Positions 42,031-50,403 are shown, counted from the stretch's first letter. The stretch is DNA of 62,106 bases from DATLZC01 sp037444005 (GCA_037444005.1 JBBING010000007.1:1-62106); one strand, 5' to 3'. The notes: a model not told the origin generated them from the sequence alone. Program-made: numbers and translations.

Positions 42031-44057
42031 AGCTTCCTCCCCGTGATCTCGCCGTCCCAGATGGCGTGCTCGACCAGGCGCGGGGCCAGCGCGTCGCCGA
42101 CGCGGTACAGCTCCGGCACACGTCCCTTCAGGTCCTGGTACAGCCCGTCGTTCGCTCGACGCCCGGTCACCCACACGACGGCGTCGACGCCTTCGATCCG
42201 CTGTTCGGTACGAAGGCGGAGGTGCATCGTGCGGACGGCGTCCCGTTCGACGGCCAGGACCTCCGTCATGGTCAACACGGTGGCGCCCTTCAGATAGAGC
42301 TGCGGGATGGCGACCATGAGCTCCATGGGTTCGATGCCGGCGCCCACCGTCATCGCCGGCGTGACGACGGTGACACGGCACCCGCGCTCGGCCGCGTAGA
42401 GCGCCGCACCCAGACCCCGCCAGTGCCCGTCCTGATCGACGACGACCACGTGCCCCTGGAGAGGCGCGCCCTCTCCGAGCAGTTGCCACACGGTGTAAAC
42501 GTTCGGCCCGTCGGCGCCCGGCGGCGCAACTTCTTCCAGACGTGACGGGGAGAAGAAGGTGCGAGTGGGGACGCAGCCGGTGGCGACGACGACGGCGTCG
42601 GGCGCCTCGCGGAGCACGTCCTCCACGCCTACGTCCCGCCCGGTCACGATGGGAACCTCGAGCTTCCGCAGCTGGACCGCGAGGTACCGGATGACCTCCT
42701 CCCACTCCGACCGCCCGGGCAGCATGGCGGCGAGGCGGACCTGTCCGCCGATCTCGCGCTGGCGCTCGTAGACCGTGACCCTGTGGCCGCGGCGGGCTGC
42801 CATTTCCGCCGCTTTCAGGCCGGCCGGGCCGGCCCCGATGACCATGACCCGCTTCCGGCGTATGGCGGGCTTCAGGGTCCCGATGCCCAGCCATTGCTCA
42901 CGCCCGGCCGCGGGGTTGTGCACGCAACTGATGGGAAGATTCTGGCGGAGGCGACCGACGCACGCCTGCAGACACCCGATGCAATGGCGGATGTCGTCGA
43001 GCCGGCCTTCGCGAGCTTTGAGCGGGAGCTCGGGATCGGCGATGAGGGCCCTGGCCATGCCCACCATGTCCGCCTGCCCTGCCGCCACGATGCGGTCGGC
43101 GTGCACGGGATCGGTGATCCTGCCGACGCAAAACACGGGAATATCGACCGCCTGCTTGACCGCGGCCGCGAGGTCCACAAAGAGCCCCGGGGCGAACGCC
43201 ATCGGAGGCGTGATCATCGGGCCGACGCTCCAGTACGCGCCCGCGCTCACGTCGATCCAGTCCAGCAGGCCGCTGTCGGCGAACCGCCGCGCGATGGCGA
43301 CGGTGTCTTCGATCACGAGGCCGCCGGGCGCGTACTCGTCCGCGGTGATGCGGATCCCGACGGGGAAGTCGGGACCGACAGCCGAGCGCACCGCGTCGGC
43401 CACCTCCAGCGGAAAGCGACAGCGGTTCTCGAGGCTTCCGCCGTAACGGTCGGTGCGGCGATTGCTGATCGGCGAAAGGAACTGCCCGAGAAGGTAACTG
43501 TGAGCGGCGTGAATTTCGATCCCGTCCAGGCCGCCCGCCTTCATGTGCTCCGCTGACCGGACGAAGCCCTCGAGGACGGCCGCGAAGTCCTCCGTCTCCA
43601 TCTCCCGGGGGATGCCGTACAGGCCGAGTCCAGGGATGACCGACGGGGCCAGCACGTCGTGATAGTGGTCGATTTGGTCTCCCGCGGTGTGCATGCCGAC
43701 GTGGCAGAGCTGACCGAAGATGAGGGTGCCCGTGCCTTTGCTGTGGACCATGTCGGCGATGAGCCGGTAGCGCTCGACCGCCTCGGGGCGATACGCGTGG
43801 GCGAGATTGACGATGCCCCCCGTCGAGGTGGGGTGCACCATCTGGTACTCCATGATGAGGAGCCCGGCGCCGCCAGCCGCGCGCTCGGCGTGGTAGTAGG
43901 CGTTCCGGAGGCTGGGCAAGGCGTAACTCCCTCCGTCGAGGGGATCCCCCGGCACGTAGTCCTCGAAGCCTTTGGCGTGCGCGGTCTGCAGGATGCGGTT
44001 CGGGACCGTGACGCTGTTGAGCCGGAGGGGCTGGAACAGGTGGCGAAGGGCGGTCAT
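42027..44057 (-). CDS. OYE-type 2,4-dienoyl-CoA reductase/enoate reductase
   Basis: A 676-residue FadH-like flavoenzyme. Residues 1-345 are an FMN barrel with HAAH (183-186) and RYGGS; a 4Fe-4S site has Cys359, Cys362, Cys366 and Cys378; from about residue 400 an FAD/NAD(P) part begins VMVIGAGPAGLKAAEMAARRGH. Reduces conjugated enoyl groups or acts on alicyclic enones. First gene of the eight-gene minus operon; its ribosome-binding site (GGAGAG) abuts the operator at 44068-44085. Confidence 0.9.
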   Translation of the reverse strand: MTALRHLFQPLRLNSVTVPNRILQTAHAKGFEDYVPGDPLDGGSYALPSLRNAYYHAERAAGGAGLLIMEYQMVHPTSTGGIVNLAHAYRPEAVERYRLIADMVHSKGTGTLIFGQLCHVGMHTAGDQIDHYHDVLAPSVIPGLGLYGIPREMETEDFAAVLEGFVRSAEHMKAGGLDGIEIHAAHSYLLGQFLSPISNRRTDRYGGSLENRCRFPLEVADAVRSAVGPDFPVGIRITADEYAPGGLVIEDTVAIARRFADSGLLDWIDVSAGAYWSVGPMITPPMAFAPGLFVDLAAAVKQAVDIPVFCVGRITDPVHADRIVAAGQADMVGMARALIADPELPLKAREGRLDDIRHCIGCLQACVGRLRQNLPISCVHNPAAGREQWLGIGTLKPAIRRKRVMVIGAGPAGLKAAEMAARRGHRVTVYERQREIGGQVRLAAMLPGRSEWEEVIRYLAVQLRKLEVPIVTGRDVGVEDVLREAPDAVVVATGCVPTRTFFSPSRLEEVAPPGADGPNVYTVWQLLGEGAPLQGHVVVVDQDGHWRGLGAALYAAERGCRVTVVTPAMTVGAGIEPMELMVAIPQLYLKGATVLTMTEVLAVERDAVRTMHLRLRTEQRIEGVDAVVWVTGRRANDGLYQDLKGRVPELYRVGDALAPRLVEHAIWDGEITGRKL

Positions 44058-44067
44058 GATGGCTCTC

Positions 44068-44085
44068 CTACCGAACGGACGGTAG
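44068..44085. promoter_or_regulatory. Operator-like palindrome in the OYE/acyl-CoA dehydrogenase divergent region
   Basis: CTACCG-AACGGA-CGGTAG: 6-bp perfect arms with a partly symmetric centre, 10 nt before the OYE start codon and 7 nt before the -35 box of the dehydrogenase promoter. The internal 12-mer GAACGGACGGTA recurs, inverted, at 49453-49464 before the next minus-strand operon. Confidence 0.65.
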
Positions 44086-44092
44086 AATTCTC

Positions 44093-44121
44093 TTGACGGC
44101 GTGCCCCCGCGCGCGTAGACT
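44093..44121 (+). promoter_or_regulatory. Promoter of the acyl-CoA dehydrogenase gene
   Basis: TTGACG at 44093-44098, 17 nt, TAGACT at 44116-44121. Same two hexamers and spacing as the TetR promoter at 49661-49689. Confidence 0.75.
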
Positions 44122-44164
44122 CCGCTCCGGTCGCCACCACGATTTCCGCCGAAGGAGGCTCACC

Positions 44165-45319
44165 GTGGAATTCCGTCTCTCCCCTGAACAGGAGGCCTTT
44201 CGCGAGGAGGTCCGCCAGTTCATCCGCGAACACTGGCTCCCCTTCGTCGACGCCCGCGACGTCGACCCCGAAGGTTCCTGGCCACGCATCCGCGCCTTCA
44301 CCCGGAAACTCGCCGAGCGCGGCTGGCTGACCATGGCCTGGCCCGAGGAATTCGGCGGACGCGGCGCCGGACATCTCACGCAGCTCGTCTACAACGAGGA
44401 GATGGCGTATCACGGTGCCCCGGCCACGACTCAGGGCGTGGACCGCGTGGGGCCGACCATCATGCTCCACGGCTCCGAAGAGCAGAAGCGCCGCTTCCTC
44501 CCGCTCATCGCGCGCGACGAGATCGTCTGGTGCCAGGCCTTCTCCGAGCCGGAAGCTGGCTCCGACCTGGCGTCGCTCCGGACCCGGGCCGTGCAAGACG
44601 GGGACGACTTCATCATCGACGGCCAGAAGATCTGGACGTCGTACGCGCATCACGCCGACTGGTGCATCTTGCTCGCGAGGACCGACCCAGATGCGCCGAA
44701 GCACCGGGGCATCAGCTATTTCCTCGTGGACATGCGGTCTCCTGGCATCACGATCCGGCCGCTGCTGAACCTGGCCGGCGGACACACGTTCAACGCCGTC
44801 TTCTTCGACCGCGTTCGCGTCCCCCGGGAGAACCTGGTCGGGGAGTTGAACCGGGGCTGGTACGTCGCCACGACGACGCTCGACTTCGAGCGCTCGGGGA
44901 TTCGCATGGTGATGCCCGCGGTCCGGGCCGTGGACGAGCTCGCCAGCGCCGCCCGCGCCTTGCGCGGCCGCACCCCTCACTGGGCGCCGATCCGCCTGGC
45001 GGAACTGAAGATCGAGGTCGAGGTCGCCCGGCTGCTCTCGTACCGCGTGGCCTGGCTCCAGAGCCAGGGCCTGGTCCCGAATTACGAAGCGTCCATCGCC
45101 AAGCTTTTCGGCACGGAGCTCCAGCAGCGGGTCGCCAACGCCGCGGTCCATCTGCTCCATGCGGCCGGCCAGTTTCGGCCGTCCGCCCCGTACCACGCGC
45201 TCGCTCGCCGGATGGAAAGCTATTACCTGCACGCCGTCGCCCTCACCATCGCCGCCGGCACCTCGGAGGTGCAGCGGAGCATCATCGCGATTCGCGGCCT
45301 CGGGCTGCCCCGAACCTGA
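44165..45319 (+). CDS. Acyl-CoA dehydrogenase
   Basis: A 384-residue FAD enzyme introducing a 2,3-double bond in an acyl-CoA. MEFRLSPEQEAFREEVRQF start, WCQAFSEPEAGSDLASLRTRA (flavin and substrate site), GQKIWTSYAHHADWCILLART, and the C-terminal GTSEVQRSIIAIRGLGLPR. GTG 44165 has GAAGGAGG upstream. Single-gene unit divergent from the OYE operon, convergent with the SDR gene 7 nt away. Electron acceptor is probably the EtfAB of the neighbouring operon. Confidence 0.93.
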   Translation: MEFRLSPEQEAFREEVRQFIREHWLPFVDARDVDPEGSWPRIRAFTRKLAERGWLTMAWPEEFGGRGAGHLTQLVYNEEMAYHGAPATTQGVDRVGPTIMLHGSEEQKRRFLPLIARDEIVWCQAFSEPEAGSDLASLRTRAVQDGDDFIIDGQKIWTSYAHHADWCILLARTDPDAPKHRGISYFLVDMRSPGITIRPLLNLAGGHTFNAVFFDRVRVPRENLVGELNRGWYVATTTLDFERSGIRMVMPAVRAVDELASAARALRGRTPHWAPIRLAELKIEVEVARLLSYRVAWLQSQGLVPNYEASIAKLFGTELQQRVANAAVHLLHAAGQFRPSAPYHALARRMESYYLHAVALTIAAGTSEVQRSIIAIRGLGLPRT

Positions 45320-45326
45320 GCCGCGC

Positions 45327-46349
45327 TCAGCTCGCGGCCGCCTCCTTCTTCGGGCGGCCAGGCACGTCGACGTCGTCCCCGGGCGGCGCCGGGTTGGTGA
45401 CGCCCGTCATCAGATGCCGGGGCACCATGCGGGCGAGCTCCGAGGGCGTCCACATCCCCTGCTTCACCACCGTTCGCACGGGAAGCTCCGTTCCCGCGAT
45501 GGACACCTCGCTTCCCTGCACCCAGAACACCTGGCCGTTGATGTTCCAGGCCTGGTCGCTCGCGAGAAACACCACGAGCGGAGCGACGTGTTCCGGCGCG
45601 AACGGATGGACCCCTTCACCGGCTCCCCCGCCGGGTTGGGCGCCGGCCGCCGCTCCCCCGGATGCGCCCGTGACGTTGCCGAGGCTGGTCGGCGCCGCGA
45701 TCCCCCGTTCGCGCCGACGTTGCAGCGCCTCGGGGCTCACGGTCGCCGTCATTCGCGTGAGGGCCGCCGGGGCGACCGCGTTGCACGTGACGCCGTAGCG
45801 CCCGAGGTCGCGGGCCACCGCGCGCGTGAAGCCGGCGATGCCCGCCTTGGCCGCGGCGTAGTTCGCCTGCCCCGACGAGCCTCGAAGCCCCGCGCCCGAT
45901 GTGAAGTTGATGATGCGTCCGTACCGCTGCTGGCGCATCAGCACCGACGCCGGCTTCGTGCACGCGAAATGCCCCTTCAGGTGGACCGCGATGACCGCAT
46001 CCCACTCTTCCTCGGTCATGTTGAAGATCATCCGGTCCCGCAGGATGCCCGCGTTGTTCACCAGGATGTCGATGCGGCCCCAGGTGTCCACCGCCTTGCG
46101 AATGATGTTTTCCCCGCCCTCCATCGTGGCCACGGAGTCGTAGCTGGCGACCGCCTCGCCACCCGCGGCGCGGATCTCCTCCACCACCTGGTCCGCCGGG
46201 CCGTTGTCGTGCCCCGTGCCGTCCACGTTCACCCCGGCGTCGTTGACCACGACCTTCGCCCCTTCGCGGGCGAAGAGCAGCGCGATGCTGCGGCCGATGC
46301 CCCGGCCCGCCCCGGTCACCACTGCAATTCGTCCGTCGAGCATTCCCAT
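45327..46349 (-). CDS. Short-chain dehydrogenase/reductase 1 (extended C-terminus)
   Basis: A 340-residue SDR. TGAGRGIG (NAD site), NNAG, and catalytic Ser/Tyr/Lys in FTSGAGLRGSSGQANYAAAKAG. It resembles the 3-hydroxyacyl-CoA dehydrogenase-type SDRs (MFE-2/17beta-HSD4 group), with a Gly/Ala-rich insert near residues 225-245 and about 60 extra C-terminal residues. ATG 46349. Last gene of the five-gene minus operon; likely oxidises a 3-hydroxyacyl-CoA. Confidence 0.87.
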   Translation of the reverse strand: MGMLDGRIAVVTGAGRGIGRSIALLFAREGAKVVVNDAGVNVDGTGHDNGPADQVVEEIRAAGGEAVASYDSVATMEGGENIIRKAVDTWGRIDILVNNAGILRDRMIFNMTEEEWDAVIAVHLKGHFACTKPASVLMRQQRYGRIINFTSGAGLRGSSGQANYAAAKAGIAGFTRAVARDLGRYGVTCNAVAPAALTRMTATVSPEALQRRRERGIAAPTSLGNVTGASGGAAAGAQPGGGAGEGVHPFAPEHVAPLVVFLASDQAWNINGQVFWVQGSEVSIAGTELPVRTVVKQGMWTPSELARMVPRHLMTGVTNPAPPGDDVDVPGRPKKEAAAS

Positions 46350-46366
46350 AGCTGCGCTCCCCGTCC

Positions 46367-46837
46367 TCAGTAGCGAATCAATGTGAGCCTGCTCCGGGCG
46401 ACGAGCTCCCCGAGCTGATTCCGGTAGTCGGTTTCCAATGTGAGGAAGATCATGGGGCCGGCGCGGCCCTGCCGCTCCGAGATGTCTTTGATGCGCGTCA
46501 CGCAGGTGAGGACGTCCTCGGCGCAGACGACGCCGTAATATTCGAACTCGTTGCCGCCGGCGAGCCGGCGCTTCACCGGCAGCGTCGGAAGACGCAACGG
46601 GATGCCCGTGTCGCCGGGCTTCCACGGTCCATGACCGAAGAACCCCGGCGGCGCCACGATGCTGCGGTAGCCCTTCGACTTCGCGTACTCCTCGTCGTAG
46701 AACAAGGGATCGGTGTAGCCCACCGCCCGCGCAAAGAGACGGACGGCGGTCCTGTCGACCTCCATCGTGTAGGGGGGAGATTCCCGCCCGATGTACGAAC
46801 GGATCTCGTCGGTCAACAGGGATGCGGTCTGCTCCAC
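46367..46837 (-). CDS. MaoC-like hot-dog protein (FAS1-like dehydratase domain)
   Basis: A 156-residue hot-dog domain of the MaoC_dehydrat_N/FAS1-like type: AVRLFARAVGYTDPLFYDEEYAKSKGYRSIVAPPGFFG. The Asp/His pair of active MaoC hydratases is not obvious: Phe/Tyr occupy the usual His position in DPLFYDEE. It may therefore be a structural half-partner. GTG 46837 follows AAAGGGGG. Encoded next to a thiolase-fold protein and DUF35, as in steroid side-chain ChsH1/ChsH2/Ltp2 clusters. Confidence 0.75.
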   Translation of the reverse strand: MEQTASLLTDEIRSYIGRESPPYTMEVDRTAVRLFARAVGYTDPLFYDEEYAKSKGYRSIVAPPGFFGHGPWKPGDTGIPLRLPTLPVKRRLAGGNEFEYYGVVCAEDVLTCVTRIKDISERQGRAGPMIFLTLETDYRNQLGELVARSRLTLIRY

Positions 46838-46848
46838 GGTTCCCCCTT

Positions 46849-48012
46849 TCAGTCCACGCCCAGAATGAGCGTTCCGCACGACGAGAGCGTCCCTCCCACG
46901 CCGTTGACACAGGCGAGCCGCGCGTCTGGGACCTGGCGTTCCCCGCACTCGCCCCGAAGCTGTCTGACGGCCTCGATGATGAGGAACATGCCGAACATGC
47001 CCGGATGGGTGTAGGAGAGACCACCGCCGCTGGTGTTCACGGGCAGCGCTCCGCCCGGCGCCGTGCGCTGTCCCGACACGAAGGCGCCGCCTTCGCCCTT
47101 CTTGCAGAAGCCGAGGTCCTCGAGGGCCACCAGCACCGTGTACGTGAAGGAGTCGTACGTCTCCACTACATCGATGTCCTCGGGCCGGACGCCAGCCATG
47201 CCGAACGCCTCCGGACCCGTGTATTTCGCCGGCGTCTCCGTGAGGTCGGGCATCGAGAAGACGGAGAAGTGGGTGTGGGATTCGGCCGCGCCCAGGAGCC
47301 AGACCGGCTTTTTGCGGCAGTCCCGGGCCCGGTCGGGGCCGACGACGACGCAGGCGCCGCCGGCGTCCGTCACCAGGCAGCAGTCGAGCTTGTGGAACGG
47401 CCACGAGATCCACGGCGAGCGCAACACATCGTCGATCGTGATGGGGTCGCGCATCAGCGCCTTCGGGTTGCGTTGGGCCCACTTGCGGGTGGCGACTGCG
47501 ATCTCGGCGAGCTGTTCGTGCGTGGTGCCGTACTGGTGCATATGCCGCTGGCACGCCATGGCGTACACGCTGGGCGCGGCCCCGGCGCCGTGCGGTCCCT
47601 CGAACTGAGACGCCGGGTACCAGGGATTGATGTAGGTCCAGCGGCGCTGAGGTCCGGCCCGCCGGCGGTCGGAATATCCGGTCTGGCCGTGGGTGATGAG
47701 CGCCACGTTGCACAGCCCGGCGGCGATGGCGGCCGCCGCATGCTGCACATGGAACTCGAACGACGAACCGCCGACCTGGGTGCTGTCGGCGTAGCGCGGG
47801 CGGATGCCCAGGTACTCGCACACCAGCACCGTGTCCATCACGCCGGTCCCGGCGGTGAAGAATCCGTCCACCTCCGACCGGTCGATGCCCGCGTCGTCGA
47901 GGGCGTTGCGCGCGGCCTCGGCGTGGAGCTGCAGCGACGATTTGTCGGGAACGATGCCGATCTCGTCGGCCTCGGCCACCCCCACGATGGCCGCCTTCCG
48001 GTACAGCGTCAT
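46849..48012 (-). CDS. Thiolase-fold protein lacking the nucleophilic Cys (Ltp-like)
   Basis: A 387-residue protein of the SCP-x/lipid-transfer thiolase branch. The segment that normally carries the acyl-accepting Cys reads STQVGGSSFEF (residues 77-87), with Gly at that place. His is kept in SYTHPGMFG and the second Cys in LACVNGVGG. Loss of the nucleophile argues against Claisen thiolysis and for retro-aldol cleavage, as in Ltp2-type proteins that work with DUF35 partners; the DUF35 gene overlaps this one by 4 nt. The exact reaction is inference. Confidence 0.85.
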   Translation of the reverse strand: MTLYRKAAIVGVAEADEIGIVPDKSSLQLHAEAARNALDDAGIDRSEVDGFFTAGTGVMDTVLVCEYLGIRPRYADSTQVGGSSFEFHVQHAAAAIAAGLCNVALITHGQTGYSDRRRAGPQRRWTYINPWYPASQFEGPHGAGAAPSVYAMACQRHMHQYGTTHEQLAEIAVATRKWAQRNPKALMRDPITIDDVLRSPWISWPFHKLDCCLVTDAGGACVVVGPDRARDCRKKPVWLLGAAESHTHFSVFSMPDLTETPAKYTGPEAFGMAGVRPEDIDVVETYDSFTYTVLVALEDLGFCKKGEGGAFVSGQRTAPGGALPVNTSGGGLSYTHPGMFGMFLIIEAVRQLRGECGERQVPDARLACVNGVGGTLSSCGTLILGVD

Positions 48013-48446
48013 GGCGAGACCTCCGGCGGCGACGTCGCGCTGCCGACGGGGCGGAATTTGGGCAGCGTGACCTCCTCGTTCACGTCCTCGAACACCACCT
48101 CGACGGGCATGCCGGAGCGGATGCGCGCAGGGTCGGGCTCGACACCGACGAGGTGCGTGAAGAGCCGCGGTCCTTCCTCGAGCTCGATGATCGCCGTGAC
48201 GTACGGAACGTCCTCGACCCACACGGGATTCGTCGCCCGGTAGTGGACGGCGAACGCATGGATCACGCCGCGGCCGCTCACCCGGCGCCAGTTCACCTCC
48301 CACGTAAAGCAGTGGGGACAGAACGGGCGCGGGTAGAAGAAGAACCGCTGACAACGGCCGCAGTACGGGAGCCAGAGCTCGTGGCGGCGGCACCCCTCCC
48401 AGAACGGCCTGGCCTCGGGCATCGGGGGCGGTACTGGCTTAGCCAT
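48009..48446 (-). CDS. DUF35 zinc-ribbon/OB-fold protein
   Basis: A 145-residue acyl-CoA-associated OB-fold protein. The N-terminal rubredoxin-like ribbon has CGRCQRFFFYPRPFCPHC; the OB domain follows (GRGVIHAFAVHYRATNPVW, YVTAIIELEEGPRLFTHLVG). Such proteins bind thiolase-fold partners and shape their active site. Overlaps the luciferase-like gene by 8 nt and the thiolase-fold gene by 4 nt. Confidence 0.92.
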   Translation of the reverse strand: MAKPVPPPMPEARPFWEGCRRHELWLPYCGRCQRFFFYPRPFCPHCFTWEVNWRRVSGRGVIHAFAVHYRATNPVWVEDVPYVTAIIELEEGPRLFTHLVGVEPDPARIRSGMPVEVVFEDVNEEVTLPKFRPVGSATSPPEVSP

Positions 48447-49449
48447 ACGCCTTCACCCTCCCGGCGGCCACCCGGCGGACAGCCTCGCCGAACGCGCGAA
48501 GCGCCTCCAGCGTCTCCTCGTGCGCCCGCGCCGACTCCGTCAAGAACGTCACGAGGATCCACTCGGCGCCGATTCGCTCCGACCATCGCTCGAGCGTCCG
48601 CGCGCAGTCCTCGGGCGAGCCGAGTGCGACCCGGTCGGACGCCGCCGAGGCGGCGGTCACATCCTCCGGGGAGCGGATGGACGCCATCCAGGGGTCGAGT
48701 CCCCGGGTAAACGCGCGATTGGTCCAGTAGTAGCGAAAGGTCGCTTCGATGGCCGCGCCGTGACGGCGCAGGGCGTCCCGTTCATCGTCGCCCAGCGCCA
48801 CGAAGCGGGTCAGCACGGTGGACGCTGCCCGTCCGAGACGCGACGCTTCCTGGCGATAGGCGTTGTTCAGCGCGCACACGGCGTCCATGCTGTGCAACGG
48901 GTCGGCGATCCACGCGTCGCCGAGGCGCGCGGCCCGCCGGACGCCCGCCTCCGTCCAGGCGGCGATCCACACCGGAGGCAGGACCGCGGGCCGGGGATGC
49001 ACGCGCACGTCGGGAAGCTGGTAGCGCCTCCCGTGGAACGCGACGCGCCCCTCGGTCCACGCCTGTCGCAGGACGGCGAGCCCTTCTTCGAAGCGCGACA
49101 CGCGCTGACGCCGGTCCACGCCGAATGCGTCGAAATCCTCGCGCTGGTAGCCGAGGCCGACGCCGAGAATGAAGCGTCCCGGGGCGATGCCGTCGATCAC
49201 GCCGGTCGATTCGGCGACCGCGACCGGATGGTGGAGCGGAAGGAGGAGAACGCACGTCCCGAGACAAATCCGGGAGGTGAGGGCGGCCGAGGCCGCGAGC
49301 GCCTCGAGGTTGATCCCGAAGTGATAGGCCACGTCGCGCTGGTGGTGTTCGGAGAAGAACCAGCCGTCGAAGCCCGCGTCCTCGGCCGCCCGGACCTGCG
49401 AGACCAGGTCGCTGAAGGTGGAGGGATAGCCTACGACCCCGAAGCGCAC
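48439..49449 (-). CDS. Luciferase-like (LLM) flavin-dependent oxidoreductase 3
   Basis: A 336-residue LLM enzyme: VRFGVVGYPSTFSDLVSQVRAAEDAGFDGWFFSEHHQRD, TSRICLGTCVLLLPLHHPVAVAEST, GRFILGVGLGYQREDFDAFGVD, RFEEGLAVLRQAWTEGRVAFHGRRY. GTG 49449 is the start nearest the conserved strand; a promoter lies 70-100 nt upstream. First gene of the five-gene minus operon. Cofactor (FMN or F420) not decidable. Confidence 0.85.
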   Translation of the reverse strand: MRFGVVGYPSTFSDLVSQVRAAEDAGFDGWFFSEHHQRDVAYHFGINLEALAASAALTSRICLGTCVLLLPLHHPVAVAESTGVIDGIAPGRFILGVGLGYQREDFDAFGVDRRQRVSRFEEGLAVLRQAWTEGRVAFHGRRYQLPDVRVHPRPAVLPPVWIAAWTEAGVRRAARLGDAWIADPLHSMDAVCALNNAYRQEASRLGRAASTVLTRFVALGDDERDALRRHGAAIEATFRYYWTNRAFTRGLDPWMASIRSPEDVTAASAASDRVALGSPEDCARTLERWSERIGAEWILVTFLTESARAHEETLEALRAFGEAVRRVAAGRVKAYG

Positions 49450-49452
49450 GGT

Positions 49453-49472
49453 TACCGTCCGTTCACTGAACG
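49453..49472. promoter_or_regulatory. Operator-like sequence before the LLM 3 operon
   Basis: TACCGTCCGTTC (49453-49464) is the inverse of the 12-mer at 44073-44084 and overlaps a 13-bp palindrome, CGTTCA-C-TGAACG (49460-49472). It lies in the leader, 3 nt before the start codon, much like the OYE copy. Confidence 0.55.
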
Positions 49473-49520
49473 TTTGCGGGCGACAGCGGACCCGCAGCGG
49501 GCAGCGTGGCGACGGAAGAA

Positions 49521-49550
49521 ACTGTATGCCGGACCGCGCGCCGCTGTCAA
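49521..49550 (-). promoter_or_regulatory. Promoter of the LLM 3 operon
   Basis: Minus strand TTGACA (49550-49545), 18 nt, TACAGT (49526-49521). Predicts a leader of about 65 nt containing the operator-like sequence. Confidence 0.7.
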
Positions 49551-49553
49551 GAG

Positions 49554-49584
49554 TTTCGACTGCAGATTTTGACTGGACGGTCGG
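49554..49584. repeat. Direct repeat, copy 1, in the TetR/LLM intergenic region
   Basis: TTTCGACTGCAGATTTT followed by GACTGGACGGTCGG. About three quarters identical to the copy at 49622-49652, which lies 68 nt away. It includes GGACGGT, the heart of the operator-like 12-mer. Confidence 0.6.
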
Positions 49585-49621
49585 CGCGAGCATATTGGGG
49601 CGCCACCCTAGTCATCGCCGC

Positions 49622-49652
49622 CTTCGACCGCAGATTTTTACCGCGTGGTCGA
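49622..49652. repeat. Direct repeat, copy 2, with TCGACC/GGTCGA ends
   Basis: CTTCGACCGCAGATTTTT then ACCGCGTGGTCGA; its ends form a perfect inverted repeat (49624-49629 and 49647-49652). It lies just upstream of the TetR -35 box and is a good candidate for an autoregulatory site. Confidence 0.6.
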
Positions 49653-49660
49653 CAAACCCC

Positions 49661-49689
49661 TTGACGCCGGCCCTCGCCGGGACTAGACT
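49661..49689 (+). promoter_or_regulatory. Promoter of the TetR gene, near-leaderless
   Basis: TTGACG at 49661-49666, 17 nt, TAGACT at 49684-49689, then ATG at 49699 only 9 nt later. The mRNA leader would be 0-3 nt. Confidence 0.75.
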
Positions 49690-49698
49690 CTGGGCGCG

Positions 49699-50403
49699 AT
49701 GGAAGAAGGCACGCGTGTGGTGACCGAATCGGCCGCCGAGCAGGCCCGGCCGGGACGAGGACGCGCCCGCGACGCCATCTTGCAGGCCGCGGCCGAAACC
49801 TTCCGCCAGAAGGGCTTCGACCGCGCCACGATGGAGGACCTGGCGGCGCAGCTCGGCCTGCTCAAGGCGAGTCTCTACTACTACTTCCAGAGCAAGTACG
49901 ACATCCTGTACGAGATCCTGCGTGGGGCTCGACAGGAGGTCCTCCGCCGCCTGGAGACGGTCGCCTCGTCCGATCTCCCGCCTCGCGAGAAGCTCCATCA
50001 GGCCATCGTCGCCTTCGTCACAGCGTTCGACCACAACTACCCGGCACTCTCCGTCGCCGTCTACGAGCGGCTCGACCGCGGCGTTCCCGCCATCGACGAG
50101 ATGAAGGCGATCCGGCGCCGGGTGCAGCAGCTCTGGGATCGGATGATCCGCCAGGCAGCGCGCGAAGGCGTCATTCGCAACGACCTCGATCTGCGCGTCG
50201 TCAGCTTCGCCATCATCGGCATGATCAACTGGATGTCCCAGTGGTACGAGAAGGACGGCCGGCTCAGCTCGGAGGAGATTGCGCACGTCTTCGCTGAGCT
50301 GGCGCTCAACGGTCTCGCGACGGAACGGCGCCCAGTTACTCCGCCGCCGCGCCGCGCGCGCAGGCGCCGACGTGAGGCCGCTGCCGCCGTCCCCGCGACG
50401 TAG
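49699..50403 (+). CDS. TetR/AcrR-family regulator of the catabolic island
   Basis: A 234-residue repressor. HTH: ARDAILQAAAETFRQKGFDRATMEDLAAQLGLLKASLYYYFQSKYDIL, close to FadR/KstR-type acyl-CoA-responsive TetR proteins. The C-terminal ligand domain ends in an Arg-rich tail. It heads the plus-strand operon, opposite the LLM 3 operon. Repeats in its upstream region and GGACGGT motifs at both minus-strand operons suggest it controls the whole island; an acyl-CoA inducer is likely but unproven. Confidence 0.88.
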   Translation: MEEGTRVVTESAAEQARPGRGRARDAILQAAAETFRQKGFDRATMEDLAAQLGLLKASLYYYFQSKYDILYEILRGARQEVLRRLETVASSDLPPREKLHQAIVAFVTAFDHNYPALSVAVYERLDRGVPAIDEMKAIRRRVQQLWDRMIRQAAREGVIRNDLDLRVVSFAIIGMINWMSQWYEKDGRLSSEEIAHVFAELALNGLATERRPVTPPPRRARRRRREAAAAVPAT

